Made by a program: the position numbers and the translations under genes. A stretch of 64,000 nt of DNA, taken from positions 59,603,501 through 59,667,500 of the forward strand of contig CM027377.1 of NCBI GenBank assembly GCA_015680905.1, in the 5' to 3' direction. The DNA comes from Coptis chinensis. Taxonomy: Eukaryota; Streptophyta; Magnoliopsida; Ranunculales; Ranunculaceae. The notes under the pieces are model-generated. The model ran no database searches. It had not been told where the DNA came from and worked only from the letters and a program-made list of their open reading frames with translations. Positions 9,445 through 20,439 of the stretch are shown here, in pieces; the first letter of the stretch is position 1, and every line of letters starts with the position of its first letter.

Positions 9445-10911
9445 TTATAAGAGCCCAAAACTGTAGTTTTAACCCCTTAACAATAATACTTTTAGACCAA
9501 TTATGCGAGTAATAAATAAGAGTTAATACTAATTACGTGCTCTTATGTATTTCAGACATTGAAGTCAATTATGTGCAGAAATGTGCCACTTTGGCAATAT
9601 AAAGGAGCAAGGGTTGGTTGCTAAGAAGTTTTGTGATTAAAGTCCAAGATTCAAGAAGAAAAAGCCTTTGTAAAGCCCGATCAGAAGCTAAAAAGTCAGA
9701 GTCAACGCATGCAGAAATAGCACACAAAAGTCAGCAGAACTTCCGAAGATCGTATCTTTGGACTCAAGCCTCAGAATTGGGCGTACCTTATGTCAAAACG
9801 ACCGGCTCGGAAAGAGCTTTCCAATGGTCTAAACCTTGACCCAATCAGAGAAGCATAAGTGGATGAAAAGTCTGTTGAAGTCAAAGCTAGCTGAAAAGGG
9901 CCCTGTGGACTGAAGAAATTGGGCTTTGGGCTCGATTTTCCGGCCCAAAACATGGACCCTCAGCCCATGCACGAAAATGTGGATCTGGTCTCTTCCATTT
10001 CCACACACAAGACTTAGCTCTGAAGTATCAATTAGATTAGGATAGAAAGTAGCCATTAAACCTTAGTTCTAGGTATAGTTTTGAGAATTTTAATTAGTTT
10101 ATTAATTAGTTTTCATACCTTGTTTTAATTTAGATTATTGAATGATTGTTATTATTCATTAGATTAAATAAAATAGTTAGTCTTGATAATTTCGGCTTTG
10201 ATTTATTAATTTACTTAGATCTAAATTCAGTTATTAGTTGTTATTCATTTCTTAGTTGTTTAATTTAGTTTTGAATTATTGATTAGAATCTTTATATTAA
10301 TAAAGCTAGAATCTTTATGTTATGTCTTATTCAATTTCATATGGAAATGATAGTTTGATGAATCAAGACTAAACCTCCATTAGAGGGGTTTGATGAAGCC
10401 TTGATGAAAACTTGATTGTGTAGTGTAGAATCGTTGTAAGTGTTTATTCCACTCTAGAAGGTCGTTGATTTGCCATGAGAATGGGTGGACATCCTCACAT
10501 GCTAGTTATGAATTGGTAGAGATGCCATGTATAATTAGGGATTAGAACGACCAATTCTTATCGTAAGAACGTAAGAATTGGATTACAGCAATCTATGCTA
10601 GTTTCTTAAGTTGGATTCACGGTAGATTCAATTCCCCCTAATTCTTATTCTAGATTCAAACTTTAGTATTCCGTAGTATTTCGTAGTATAATTCATAATT
10701 TTCTCATTGACTTTGGTAGGATTGATAGTCATAGGAAACTTGAATGCTAAAGAACTAGGAGTGGAACTAATCTTCTATTCCAACTTTACTTCAATAGTAT
10801 TGAGAGTAGAAATCTTTGATAAACACTGTCTTCGTATCAGTTTTAGTTTTACTTGCGTTTAGAGTTTCATCACTTTATTCATTAGTAAAACTATCAATTT
10901 TACGTTTATCA
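9445..10911 (+). repeat. Element 1 5' LTR (family A)
   Basis: About 1.47 kb, beginning near TAAGAGCCCAAAACTGTAG and ending GTTTATCA just before the PBS. It is the reverse complement of the family A LTRs at 14236-15422, 30293-31765 and 43696-45174 over its length, for example the AAACGACCGGCTCGGAAAGA block at about 9797. The first bases are slightly altered from the TGATAAG consensus. Confidence 0.88.
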
Positions 10912-10913
10912 AA

Positions 10914-10926
10914 TGGCGCCGCTGTC
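10914..10926 (+). other. Primer-binding site, Asp-tRNA type (element 1)
   Basis: TGGCGCCGCTGTC lies two bases after the LTR end. This resembles the TGGCGCCGTTG primer-binding site complementary to tRNA-Asp that Athila-lineage elements use. The same motif lies at 22172 (element 4, +) and, on the minus strand, at 43681-43693 (element 3). Confidence 0.8.
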
Positions 10927-11632
10927 ATCTTAGTTCCCTTTAGTATTGTTTTCTTTAGAATTGTTAATTTTCCAAAGTCCCATAACCCACCCACCCTTGT
11001 TTGATTCTCAGTGTGGTTGTCCATTTCAGCACTGAAAATTTTCCTCGCAGAATTACACAGAGCGCGACCCGCTCCCTGGGCAAGCTAAATTGGAGGGCCA
11101 CGCACGCCCAAACGCCTGGAATTCCACTTTTTGGCTGAGCGGGACCCGCACCCTGCCAAGGCAAAACATGAAGCCCAGCGTCCGGGAAAGCACTGGACTT
11201 TGAGTTTTCCCCGAAATACGACTGCGTGCCCCTACCAAGGCTAAATTGGAGCGCGATTCGCGCCTAAACGCCTGGAACTCCAGCTTGACTCGAAGAGACT
11301 GCCCTACCTAGGCCTATTCCGAAGCGACACTGCGCCCTTCTGAAACCGCCCGATTTTCACGTGTCACCCAAATTTTCATTTCTTCAAGTTATTTAGTGTT
11401 TCTAACATTATACAAACACTGAGATCACGTATACAAGACGCTATTCAAACGCGTAGCAAGTAGGCATTCAGGTATTCCTTCTTCCACTCCTCGCCTCTTC
11501 TGTTAGAGGAGTTTAATTCTAGTATAATTAGGCTTCTTTTTCGTAAATGTCAACGCACATGCCTATCTAGAAATTTATAGTTAGAGTTTCGTTTGCATAT
11601 TAATTGTCTCAGAATATATTTTTAAAACCAAT
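10927..11632 (+). other. Element 1 leader with GC-rich motif repeats
   Basis: Untranslated leader between PBS and gag. From about 11040 to 11350 it is much more GC-rich than its surroundings, with degenerate repeats of GAGCGCGACCCGC and CGCCTGGAATTCCA. A similar GC-rich patch with GAGCGCGACC motifs occurs at 14095-14220 and, on the minus strand, in element 3 near 43430-43570. It could fold strongly as RNA. Confidence 0.6.
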
Positions 11633-13191
11633 ATGACATATCAATATGTAGACGAACAATCATGTGATTATTATGTAAACCCTTCACCATGTTCATGCTG
11701 CGGTAGTCCTTACCATTGGGCTTCTCATTGCCCATCATACCAAGAGTTTGGACCTACTATAGAATATAATAATAATTATGAGCCTCAATTTTCAAATTTT
11801 CATAGTAACCAATACAATCAAGAGTTTTCTAGTCATCCAAACTATACATGGAGTCAACCTAAACCAGCATAGTATGAAATCAACTAGAGTTACTCAAACG
11901 CCAATAATTATGACTATCAAACACTGTACCAACTAGAGCCACACCACCAAGTTTCTCCTTCGCTAACAACATTTGATAAAATAATGGCCCAAAACAAAAT
12001 AATACTTCAGAACCTAGAACGGACAAGATTGATGCTAACCTCACCTATGCTAGACCTTTCCACCATGCTAGAAATCACCCACCCATCTAGTTCACCACCC
12101 TTCCCAGACCAAATTTTCTAACAAATAGCTAACAATGGAAAAATGTTTAGAGAACAAATGTAGAAACCCAAACTATGCTTCAGAATCTAGCCAAAATGAT
12201 TTCCATGATCCCCTCACCTAACACAGAACTTTCAACCTTGCCTGAGATCGACACACAAGATGAACCATTACCTTCCAATGACCCTCCCATTAACCATTAT
12301 ATTAACTCCACACACAACCTGGATGAGAAAATTCTTGAAGACGACTCTGTAGGACTTGTTTCGGATGACAATGATGCCATTGAGGAAACTTATATTGTTT
12401 TAGAGGATGAGAGTGAGGAAATAGAAATTAACAATTCTAATCTAAGGCATGAACAAGGTAATGTGCAGGAATTAAAGGAAGTAACATCTTTAGAGCAATG
12501 TGAATCTAAATTTAGTTTGGTAGCTGAGGAAATAACAATGGAAAATATAGATGAAATTCTTACAGATAAAGCCACGAACCATAACTTTATGGATTAAACT
12601 AAGCTAGATGAAGACTTCAATGATTCTTAAGAGTGTGTGAGGATCCACCAACTGATGAACCACCAACCACCCACCATCCACCTGAGTTACCACCTCCTAA
12701 AATCCAACCATCTATCACAACTAAACTATCAATTCACCCACCATTTCAGAGGAACCTCGAATTTGCACTTGAGCCTATTGCCTCAGAGACACTATAATTT
12801 TTTCAACCCTCACGGTGAAGAGTATTTGCCTAGCACACAATCCCATGAGTACACCATTCCTGTAGTTGAGAGCCAAGCTTTGACCGAGTGTAGTGAGAAA
12901 CCTACTTTGTCTTATTTTTCCTCATTTGAGCCTCATGAAAGACATCAGGATCCATACTTCATTACTTTCTCACCTAAAATATCGCTAATTCATCTTTTGG
13001 GTCATTCTAACTTTTTAACGCAGCTACAACATGATGGTTTGCATATGTTCTTTGATGGGTTACATAAGTTTTCTTTCATTCTTCTACATGATTGCTTCCA
13101 ATTGTACAACTTCATTCTGTTTGGAGGTGCATTTAGTATCATATTTTTATGGCTAGACCCCCAACTCTTTCAACTATTAGTTTATAGTTGA
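11633..13191 (+). CDS. Element 1 gag-tail/linker coding remains (fossil)
   Basis: Open segments at 11633-11872, 12175-12597 and 12637-13191. The first has a zinc-knuckle-like CSCCGSPYHWASHCP. The second is very acidic, and the third ends ILFGGAFSIIFLWLDPQLFQ. The acidic part and the final LFGGAF...DPQLF signature match the minus-strand ORF of element 2 (18624-19457), which directly follows protease there. No polymerase domain is present. I treat this as the remains of a gag-type polyprotein of a non-autonomous Athila derivative, broken several times. The function of the C-terminal DPQLF region is unknown to me. Confidence 0.6.
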
Positions 13192-14235
13192 CCACGCATC
13201 ATCTATTTTGTGCCACCCCAGTTTCTTGCTTGTTTAGGGGTGTGCACAGTGTAGGGGAATCTGACTTAAAACGACCCCATATTAAGTCTAGGGGAATCTG
13301 ACTTTAAAAGACCCACGTTTAAAATAAATTTTCTAAACTCCGTTCTATAAAATTTGTTTGGGGGTGGGGTGTTTGGTTTTTCCATTCTTGATTACTCAAC
13401 TTCTTATTCTTATCCCTTCCTCATCTCGTAGCTAGATTTCTTGTTGTTTGTTGTTTTGATGTTGTTTTTATTTTTTTTAGTAGATTGGATGTTAAGTTGT
13501 TAAATTCAGTAGTTAAATTTGAATTTGGTAGTTAAATGTTGTTTGAATTTCAATTTTAATATAATGTGGTTCTTTTCAAATTGTGCGTTGTTTTATTATT
13601 AATCCCACCTTCCCGAATTGTTTGGGGGTGGTATTATTTATTCTAGTATGATTTTTATATGATCTTCATTTTTCGAAGTTGTTTTGGAGTGATTGCTGAG
13701 AATATTGCCGATATTGGCATGCCTATGATTAGATGTGGTGGTAGGATGAAATCTATAAAAGTTAGAAGTTACTATTCTAAATTCAGTCTAAGAGATATTA
13801 GGTTTGTATTAGAATCAAGAATATGGGTTGTTTTCGTTTCTGGTTTTAGACATTTTTGTTTCCAGCAATTGCCTTAAAACTTTTTGGAAACTTCCTAATT
13901 CGTTTTGGAAACTCAAACCTATATAAACTTCATTCATTCTCCACAAAAAACTCACATCTCTCACATTCATCTCTCACCTTTCCCTCCCAAGTTTTTTTTT
14001 TTTTTCCTTTTCTTCAGATTTCATTTCAGTACTCGGGCCATGCCCCAAATGGGCGCCACCACCACCAGAGCACACTATCGGTCATTTATTCGCACTGAGC
14101 GACCGTGCCCTACCAAGCCCAGAGCTGAGCGCGACCTGCACCCAAAACACTGGAATTCTAGTTTTCATCCTGAGCGCTACCCGCGCCCATCCTAGGCAAA
14201 AGTGAGCGTGCGCTGCGCTCAGTGCCTAGAACCCG
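13192..14235 (+). other. Element 1 3' non-coding region with polypurine-like tracts and TATA module
   Basis: Contains two copies of AGGGGAATCTGACTT (about 13252 and 13292), two polypurine-like tracts (GTTTGGGGGTGGGG at about 13358 and GTTTGGGGGTGGTA at about 13620), then a TATA-leader module at 13918-14230. The stretch from about 13600 to 14235 matches the minus strand of element 3 at about 34600-35180. No ORF of recognisable function. Confidence 0.65.
13918..13928 (+). promoter_or_regulatory. Internal TATA-like box in element 1 3' region
   Basis: CCTATATAAAC is followed by a pyrimidine-rich leader (CATTCATTCTCCACA...TCTCACATTCATCTCTCACC) as in plant Pol II 5' leaders. The same arrangement (CCTATTTAAA plus CTTCATTCTACAC leader) occurs on the minus strand of element 3 at 34860-34869, and another at 46850 in element 4. 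Conservation between copies supports a role. Transcription is inferred, not shown. Confidence 0.5.
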
Positions 14236-15422
14236 TAAAACCTCAATTAGATTACTCTAACCTTATTCTTACGGTTTATCAATATTTATTTTCTACTCTC
14301 ACATATATATTCATGCAATATATAGAGTACGGAATCATTCCACTCTTAATCTATCAAGACTTAAATAAATTCAATTGAACAAACACAAAGAACAATGGTG
14401 AGACTAATGAGATGTGAAATTTCTATTCTAAATAACAACTATTCTAACAAGCAATCATCCTCACATGGCTTCCTTAACCTCCTCTAATGGAGGTTTCAGC
14501 CTAATATCATTATACTATCATTCCCAACACAAGAACAATAATAACAAGTCATAATTTAATAACTAATTTAAACTTTATAAATCTAATTTTAACAATAGTC
14601 TAAGAATCAAAATAAAGATAACTGAATTTATGAATTTAAAACAACTAAAACTAAATAAGAATTTAATCAATAACTAAATTGAAATAAAAACTAATACTTT
14701 ATTCTAAAACTAATAGTGATTCTAAATAATAATTTACTTTGTTCTAACACTAATTAATTGAAGGTAAAAACTAGATCTAAAACAAGCTATTCTAACTAAT
14801 TAATGGAGTCTAACTTAATTTTCTAATCTCGATCTAGGTATCCTTAAGAGCTAAGTCTTCTCCATACAAATGGAGGAGACCAGATCCACTTTTTCGTGCA
14901 TGGGCTGAGGAGCCATGTTTTGGGTCGGAAAATCGAGCCCAAAACCCAATTTCTTCAATCCACAGAGGCCTTTTCAGTTGGATTTGACTTCCACAGATAT
15001 TTTGACCACTTATGCTCATCTGATTGGGTCAAGGCTTGGACCATTAGAAATCTCTTTCCGAGCCGGTCGTTTTGACATAAGGTAGGCCCAATTCTGAGGT
15101 TTGAGTCCAAAGATACGGCCTTCAGAAGTTCTACTGACTTTTGTGTGCTGTTTCTGTCCGCGTTGACTTTGACTTTTCAGCTTTGACCGGGCTTTAAAAA
15201 GGCTTTTTCTCCTTGAATCTTGGCCTTTTATCATAAAACTTCTTAGCAACTAATCCTTGCTCCTTTATCTCGCAAAAGGGACGCATTTATGCACATATTC
15301 GACTCCAATGCTTGAAATACACAAAAGCACGATAATAGTACTAACTCTTACTTATTAATCACATAATTGGTCTAAAGCAATACGGTTAAAGGGGTTAAAA
15401 CTACAGTTTTGGGTTCTTATCA
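14236..15422 (-). repeat. Element 2 3' LTR (family A)
   Basis: The right edge is exact: GGGTTCTTATCA ending at 15422, directly followed by the complement of a polypurine tract. The left edge is uncertain by about 20-40 bases because the terminal TGATAAA is not visible where element 1 meets it. Sequence matches the family A LTRs of elements 1 and 3. Confidence 0.82.
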
Positions 15423-15577
15423 AACCACCCCCAAGTAGCATTTTGCTTGTCCTCAAGCAAATATGAGAAATTAGAATAAGTGACCAAAAATGGAGTTCTA
15501 ACTAATCTCGTTTCGCCGAGTGCGATTGTATTGACCATATGCAATAAGGCCTTAAACCACTAGGAATTCCCTAGTGG
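15423..15577 (-). promoter_or_regulatory. Polypurine tract plus two palindromes next to element 2 3' LTR
   Basis: Reading on +: ACCACCCCCAAG (complement of a GGGGGTGG polypurine tract) directly follows the LTR. The perfect stem TTTGCTTG-TCCT-CAAGCAAA lies at 15442-15461, and a second palindrome, CCACTAGGAATTCCCTAGTG plus G, at 15557-15577. All three have counterparts in element 3 at the same spacing (31766, 31784-31803, 31901-31921). The tract primes plus-strand synthesis. The role of the palindromes is unknown. Confidence 0.7.
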
Positions 15578-16873
15578 ACGAGTTATAGCCTCGTGAGAGT
15601 TTTCCATTGAAGGTACTCACAAACTTCATCTATACTACAACGACTAAGAAATAAAACTATTATTTCCTTATTTATATCTCAATGATCTATACATCTTACT
15701 AGTATTTAAACAAGAATGATAATTCTAAAACTTAAACTAATACATGCATAATAATCAAATCATCTTAAGATAAACAACTATACAATGAACTATGATATGA
15801 AATACAATGACAGGTTTGTTTCTAAAACTTTTGGGTAGCGTGCCTAAGTAGGTTATCACAAGGAATGTGTCAAAACACATAACACTCTGATTTTTCCTCT
15901 CAAGTTTTCTAACTCCAGTGTGCAGTAGGCACATGTTTCCTCACAATCTCAATGACAATCCAAGAAAGCCGAGGTCGATCAAACACATCTACCACTTACT
16001 ATCACACCAACCTATTCCTAATTAAGCTAGAGGTCTTTATTAGGTGATACGGGGCGTAGGTATTGGTTAAAGAAGGAAGGAAATGGATATTCAAAAAGAC
16101 AAGTCTGAGACAATAGGGTCTTCATATTATGTAACTAGAGAAAACCTTGTTCTTTTTCTTCTACACTTTGTTTCCATCCTTAGCCTTTTTATTTTGGCTT
16201 TTTGACTCCTTTTATTCTATTTTTGGAGTTTTTATTTTATTTTATTTTTCTTTTCTTTGGATGAAAACTTTATTTTCTTTTTCTTTTCTGAAGCAACTAA
16301 CTAATTTTTGTTTACACAGGTTTTTCTCTTTTCTTTTCTTCACTCATCTTATTTCTCATACTTATCCAGATAGGTAGGCTGATTTTATTTTTTATTTTGT
16401 TTTATTGGGTAAAGGATTTGTGGTTTGTTAACAGGCTAATAAAAGGCTCAGTGGGGCGACTAGCGGATAATAAATTTCATATATGTGTGAATTTCTGGCT
16501 ATATCGATCCAAAGAGGGCCTAAATTCTCGCTTAGGATATGGTGCGGTGATCAAGCAAGTGGATGTGTGATTTTTCTACTCGGAATTGACTTCTCCCTTG
16601 TGTCATCACTCAGATATTTCACTCTTATGAGACTTTTAGGCTAGATGCTCACAGGATATGTATTAAGTACTCTAACCTAGGTCTCAGAAAAATACTGCCA
16701 AGTACAATCAAAGATGCTCATGCAAAGATGCAATAACTATTACCTATATATTAATCTATGTTTCAAAAATTAAATCCTAATTCAAGTACTACGTGAGATT
16801 TCTAGACTAATATCATCATGGAGAAGGGAACAATACTATTATCACTAATTGCCTAGTATAAACAATATTTATG

Positions 16874-16874
<1 letters not shown>

Positions 16875-16938
<64 letters not shown>

Positions 16939-18173
16939 GGCTGGCTACCTTGATGACTTAGGTTGACATCCCATCTTGATAGCTTATCTTAACCGTTCAT
17001 ATCTAATGATATCAATGCTCAAATCTCGCTCCCAGATAACAAAGGAATAAAACAGGGGCAAGTTGGTCATTTGACTTTCTAACATGAAATGAACTCAAAA
17101 TTAGATCTGATTCTTTCTCCTACCTCACTCCCAACAAATCAAAACTAGACAGACTCTCTCAAAAAGACGAACTGAAGTCTCTCCATCAAAACCCTTCCTT
17201 GTTTCTTATTAGAAATTAAATTTATGAGTTTGGAGAAGAATCTACTGTTGAATTATTTGATTATCAAATCTAGGAACCAATTAACGAATTTTTGGGTGGC
17301 AAATGTATGAATTAATTAAAAAGATTTTTTGGATAGAAAGTTCTCATATTCAGTTGAATGAAACTTTGACTGACTTCATATCATTGCACCAAAGTGAACA
17401 CATTCATATTTCAGGACAACCCAAAGAAGAAAGAGTAGATTATAACATCTTCAAACACATGGACAAGACTCTTTTCTATTAACTGTCAACTGAAATTTAT
17501 AGAAAAACACCCCATACATCAAAACATTATTCTAAGAAAACAACACTCTTCAAAAAAAGAGTGCCCAAAGCTAATGTTTGCCTCTACAATTGCCTTTGTT
17601 AGCAACAAAAGACATAAAGGACTTGTTACACTTCGTTCTTAATTTGGAGAGGCTAGATTGAACCATTGAAGTCTTGGATATTCATGTGTTTTGCAATTGC
17701 ACATACCACACAAACCACATCTTGTGCACACAAACGACAACCCACTATTTTTTGTTCAATGTAAATCAAGCACACCCCATACATCATGAAAGGAAAAGGA
17801 TGCAAGGAAATTCCAGTATGTGTCTTATGCATTTTTTCTTTTGTGCCAAGAGCTTCACAAGTTGAAGGAGAGAGACGGAGATAGAGAAAAAGACATGATG
17901 GTGGGTTTCTCGATCTACAGTCGTGGTGGGGTGGTGGGTTTCCCTGTAGTGAGGAGAGAGAGAGAGAGAATAAGGAAGAAGAAACAGGCATCAGTTCTTA
18001 CCCAATCTATTGAATCTGATCTAATTTGTGAAAAAAATAGAAAATTACTATTATACCCTCCTGTATTTGATTGGTAAAATTAGCGCAAGATCAGAACATT
18101 GGATTAGGTATAATCAAATGGATGGATGGGTCATCAAGATTTGTCAACCCAAGTCATCAAGGTAAGGTAGCCC

Positions 18174-18217
<44 letters not shown>
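16875..18217. repeat. (TA)n microsatellite split by a TIR element
   Basis: About 60 bp of TA repeats at 16875-16936 and 40 bp at 18178-18217 flank the insertion. The homologous site in element 3 (about 33240-33300) is AT-rich with no long TA array and no insertion. Confidence 0.8.
16937..18174. mobile_element. TIR element inserted in a (TA)n tract (Micron-like)
   Basis: The left end GGGGCTGGCTACCTTGATGA and the inverted right end GGGGCTACCTTACCTTGATG share an imperfect TIR, continuing GACTTAGGTTGACA. Weaker inverted similarity extends perhaps 200 bp inward (AAATTAGATC...GATT). About 1.24 kb, no transposase. Both sides are TA repeats, as in the rice Micron family, which is known to sit in TA microsatellites. 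MULE or PIF affinity is open, because the target duplication is hidden in the repeat. A GA-rich patch lies at about 17870-17970. Confidence 0.8.
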
Positions 18218-18220
<3 letters not shown>

Positions 18221-18623
18221 AAAAGTGTGTAATTTACATCCTGAAAGTGCATAATTTTTGTAAATGTTTCTATCCCACCCCCAAACAATCGAATGCTTTG
18301 TCCTCAAAGTGTAAAGAGATAAGGAAAGAATTTACCATAGAAACGTGGCAAAAATTGGCAGTATCTGTAACAGAAATATTGTAAAAATGATATGATAACA
18401 TGAAGCACAATTAAACTGTTATGTATGAACTAACACAAATTCTACTGGAGTAAACATGACAAGCAAAGGGTGGCAAAAAGATTTGAAATGAAATACCAAA
18501 ATACGCCACCCCTAAACAAAATTGGAAAACTCTTTTTAAGTTTGAAAATTTTTGTTTGGCCTATACTCTAAAAAGTTGGTATTGTACAAAAACTTGGGTC
18601 TTTTAAAGTCAGATTCTCTAGAC

Positions 18624-20311
18624 TTAATGTGATATATATGTATTAACATGTAGTTTCCTATATATCAATAATCTAAATAATTGTGGATCTTTCCATAAAT
18701 AGTTAACACAGAATGCACCATCAAACAGAATTAAGCACCAAGATTTCCTATGACATGACTTAGTAGAATGGGAGTGAATTATGATGGATCTAGAACCTAA
18801 TCGAGCATCAAGTTTCTTTTTTTTCTTTGAACGAAAAGGTGTGCAAGTGAATGATCGTGAGAAAATGGATGGTTGTGGAAGATATGTAGGGTATGGATAA
18901 GTTTTAGATTGAAGGAATAGAAAAAAGGAGTTCATGGTTTTAGCATAAAACTTATTGGTGGCATGGGTTGGAATTAACACACATCTGAAAATGAAGGTAT
19001 CAGGTGGCGCTTTAGGTAGTTCTTGAGAGGGTGGATCATCACAGGCTCTTAGAAATTCGTCGAATTCCTCATCTAGGTTGTTTGCATCCATATAATTATG
19101 GTATTCATCTCCATCTTTGAGGAATTCATCTATCTCGTCTATTGTGAGGTTTATTCCATCTCTTGTAGTATTGGAAGGTAGGGTGGAAAATTCTTTCACT
19201 AGTTCAGTTATGTTCAAGGAGTCAAAATTGTGATATTTGTCTTCTTCTATAAGAGGGGTATCTACTAGTGTAGGGACGAGATCGTCGGAAGCACCAATGT
19301 GATATACCAAACTTTCAATAGACTTAACTTCACCTTCTATAGGAAAACCTAGTTGTCTCTGCTTTTGTCTAAACATGTTAACTTCCACAGAAAGATTTCC
19401 AAAAGAAAGAGTCATTGAGCCATCCCGGCAATTGATTTGGGCATTGGCAGTTGCCAAGAAAGGGCATCTAAGATGATGGGAATAGAATCATGAGCAACTT
19501 CTGTGTCAAGAATAACAAAGTCAGCTGGATAGTAAAAATCCTGCACTTTAACAAGAATGTTTTCAACTACACCCTTGGGATACTTAATAGAACGATTTGC
19601 TAACTGCAAAGTCATTTTGGTTGGTTGAAGTTTTGTTAGACCCAGTTGTTTATGTAAATAAAAAGGGAGTGAGTTAACACTCGCTCCCAGGTCTAATAAA
19701 GCAGTTGTTATGAAGGTATCACCTAAGGTGCATTGTACAAAGAGGGATCGACCGAGTGGTCCTTGTACTTAACAATTCCGTTATGTTCAGATAAAGAGGG
19801 ATATTGTTTAGTTAAGAATGCTTCGTGGGGTATGTTGGTTTTCCTTTTCTTGGTGCACAACTCTTTTAGAAACTTAGCGTGTCCAGGTAGACTTTTTATA
19901 ACATCTAGAAAAGGTAGGTTTATAGTCAAATTTTTAAACACTTCCCTAATCTCATCAAAATTTTCGTCCATTTTAGACACAATTAGTCTCTCGGGATACG
20001 ATGGTTTATCTCTATATTTAGCAATATTATTAGTCTTTGCTTTATCTCTAGCAGTTTTCCATCTAGGTGTCTATATTGGAACCTCTACAGGTGTAGGGTA
20101 TTCAATTTCTATTATTGGGTCTTGTAAGGTTTTCCCTTTTGGTTGTGGTTTAACTGGTACTTCTACAGTTGTAGGGTCTTCAGTTTCTATTACAGTATTT
20201 GGTATGGTTTCATTTTCAGCTTCTGTTTGCGGGTGGTCTTTAGGCATAGTTACTTTGTTATCAACTACTTTCCCTAAACGAAGGGTAGTGACTGCCTGTA
20301 GGTTCACTTAG
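18624..20311 (-). CDS. Element 2 gag C-terminus, protease and linker remains (fossil)
   Basis: Minus-strand open segments. About 19723-20307: gag tail (FKNLTINLPFLDVIKSLPGH, AKFLKELCTKKRK). 19412-19615: retropepsin region (LANRSIKYPKGVVENILVKV, DFVILDTEVAHDSIPIILD). 18624-19457: INCRDGSMTLSFGNLSVEVN, an acidic linker, and a tail ending LILFDGAFCVNYLWKDPQLF. In the full elements of this window RT follows protease; here the linker follows directly. Broken in a few places. Confidence 0.72.
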
Positions 20312-20439
20312 TTTATATTACCATTACAGTGAATACTGTTTATTTCAAAGGCGGTGTTTGTTGACTTAGGATTAGGCACTGCTTGACCTAGAAACACGCC
20401 TGTTTGGTTATTATTTTGGTTAGAAGACATGTCAATAAC

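Larger units (their letters stand above)
9445..14235 (+). mobile_element. Element 1: non-autonomous Athila-lineage LTR retrotransposon, 3' truncated
   Basis: Order on +: 5' LTR (9445-10911), Asp-type PBS (10914), GC-rich leader, gag-tail and acidic-linker ORFs (11633-13191), then the long 3' region to about 14235, where element 2 begins in the opposite orientation. LTR and 3' region match elements 2 and 3 (family A). No RT, RNase H or integrase is present between the gag-like part and the 3' region, matching the layout of element 2. The 3' LTR is not seen. It is broken, with several interruptions in the coding part, and is probably the oldest layer of the nest since element 2 lies in it. Confidence 0.8.
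15578..18623 (-). other. Element 2 long 3' non-coding region
   Basis: Matches element 3 at about 31922-33400 on the same strand, including a T-rich stretch (16147-16420). A (TA)n tract at 16875-16936 and 18178-18217 brackets a TIR element. A second polypurine-like tract (18273-18286) with a palindrome GCTTTGTCCTCAAAG (about 18295-18309) lies just past it. No coding function seen; ORFs here are compositional. Confidence 0.6.
14236..20439 (-). mobile_element. Element 2: non-autonomous Athila-lineage element, 5' part missing
   Basis: Minus orientation. 3' LTR at 14236-15422, then (moving right) polypurine tract, hairpin, long 3' region, gag/protease remains (18624-20311), ending at 20439 where the LTR of element 4 starts. 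The 3' LTR is family A. The polymerase and integrase are absent between protease and the 3' region. The 5' gag half, PBS and 5' LTR should lie beyond element 4 but are not found in the window. A TIR element sits in it at 16937-18174. Broken; several interruptions. Confidence 0.8.

Noticed and set aside
17653-17991. Minus-strand ORF with Cys pairs, possibly FAR1-like or zinc-finger transposase remnant
   Set aside because: Cys spacing fits no family I can name, and the ORF lies inside a short TIR element with no other coding signal.
20071-20311. Plus-strand ORF 19733-20311 with Gly/Ser/Val repeats as a cell-wall-like gene
   Set aside because: It is the antisense of the element 2 gag tail, whose minus-strand reading (PTTVEVPVKPQPKGK and similar) fits the family.
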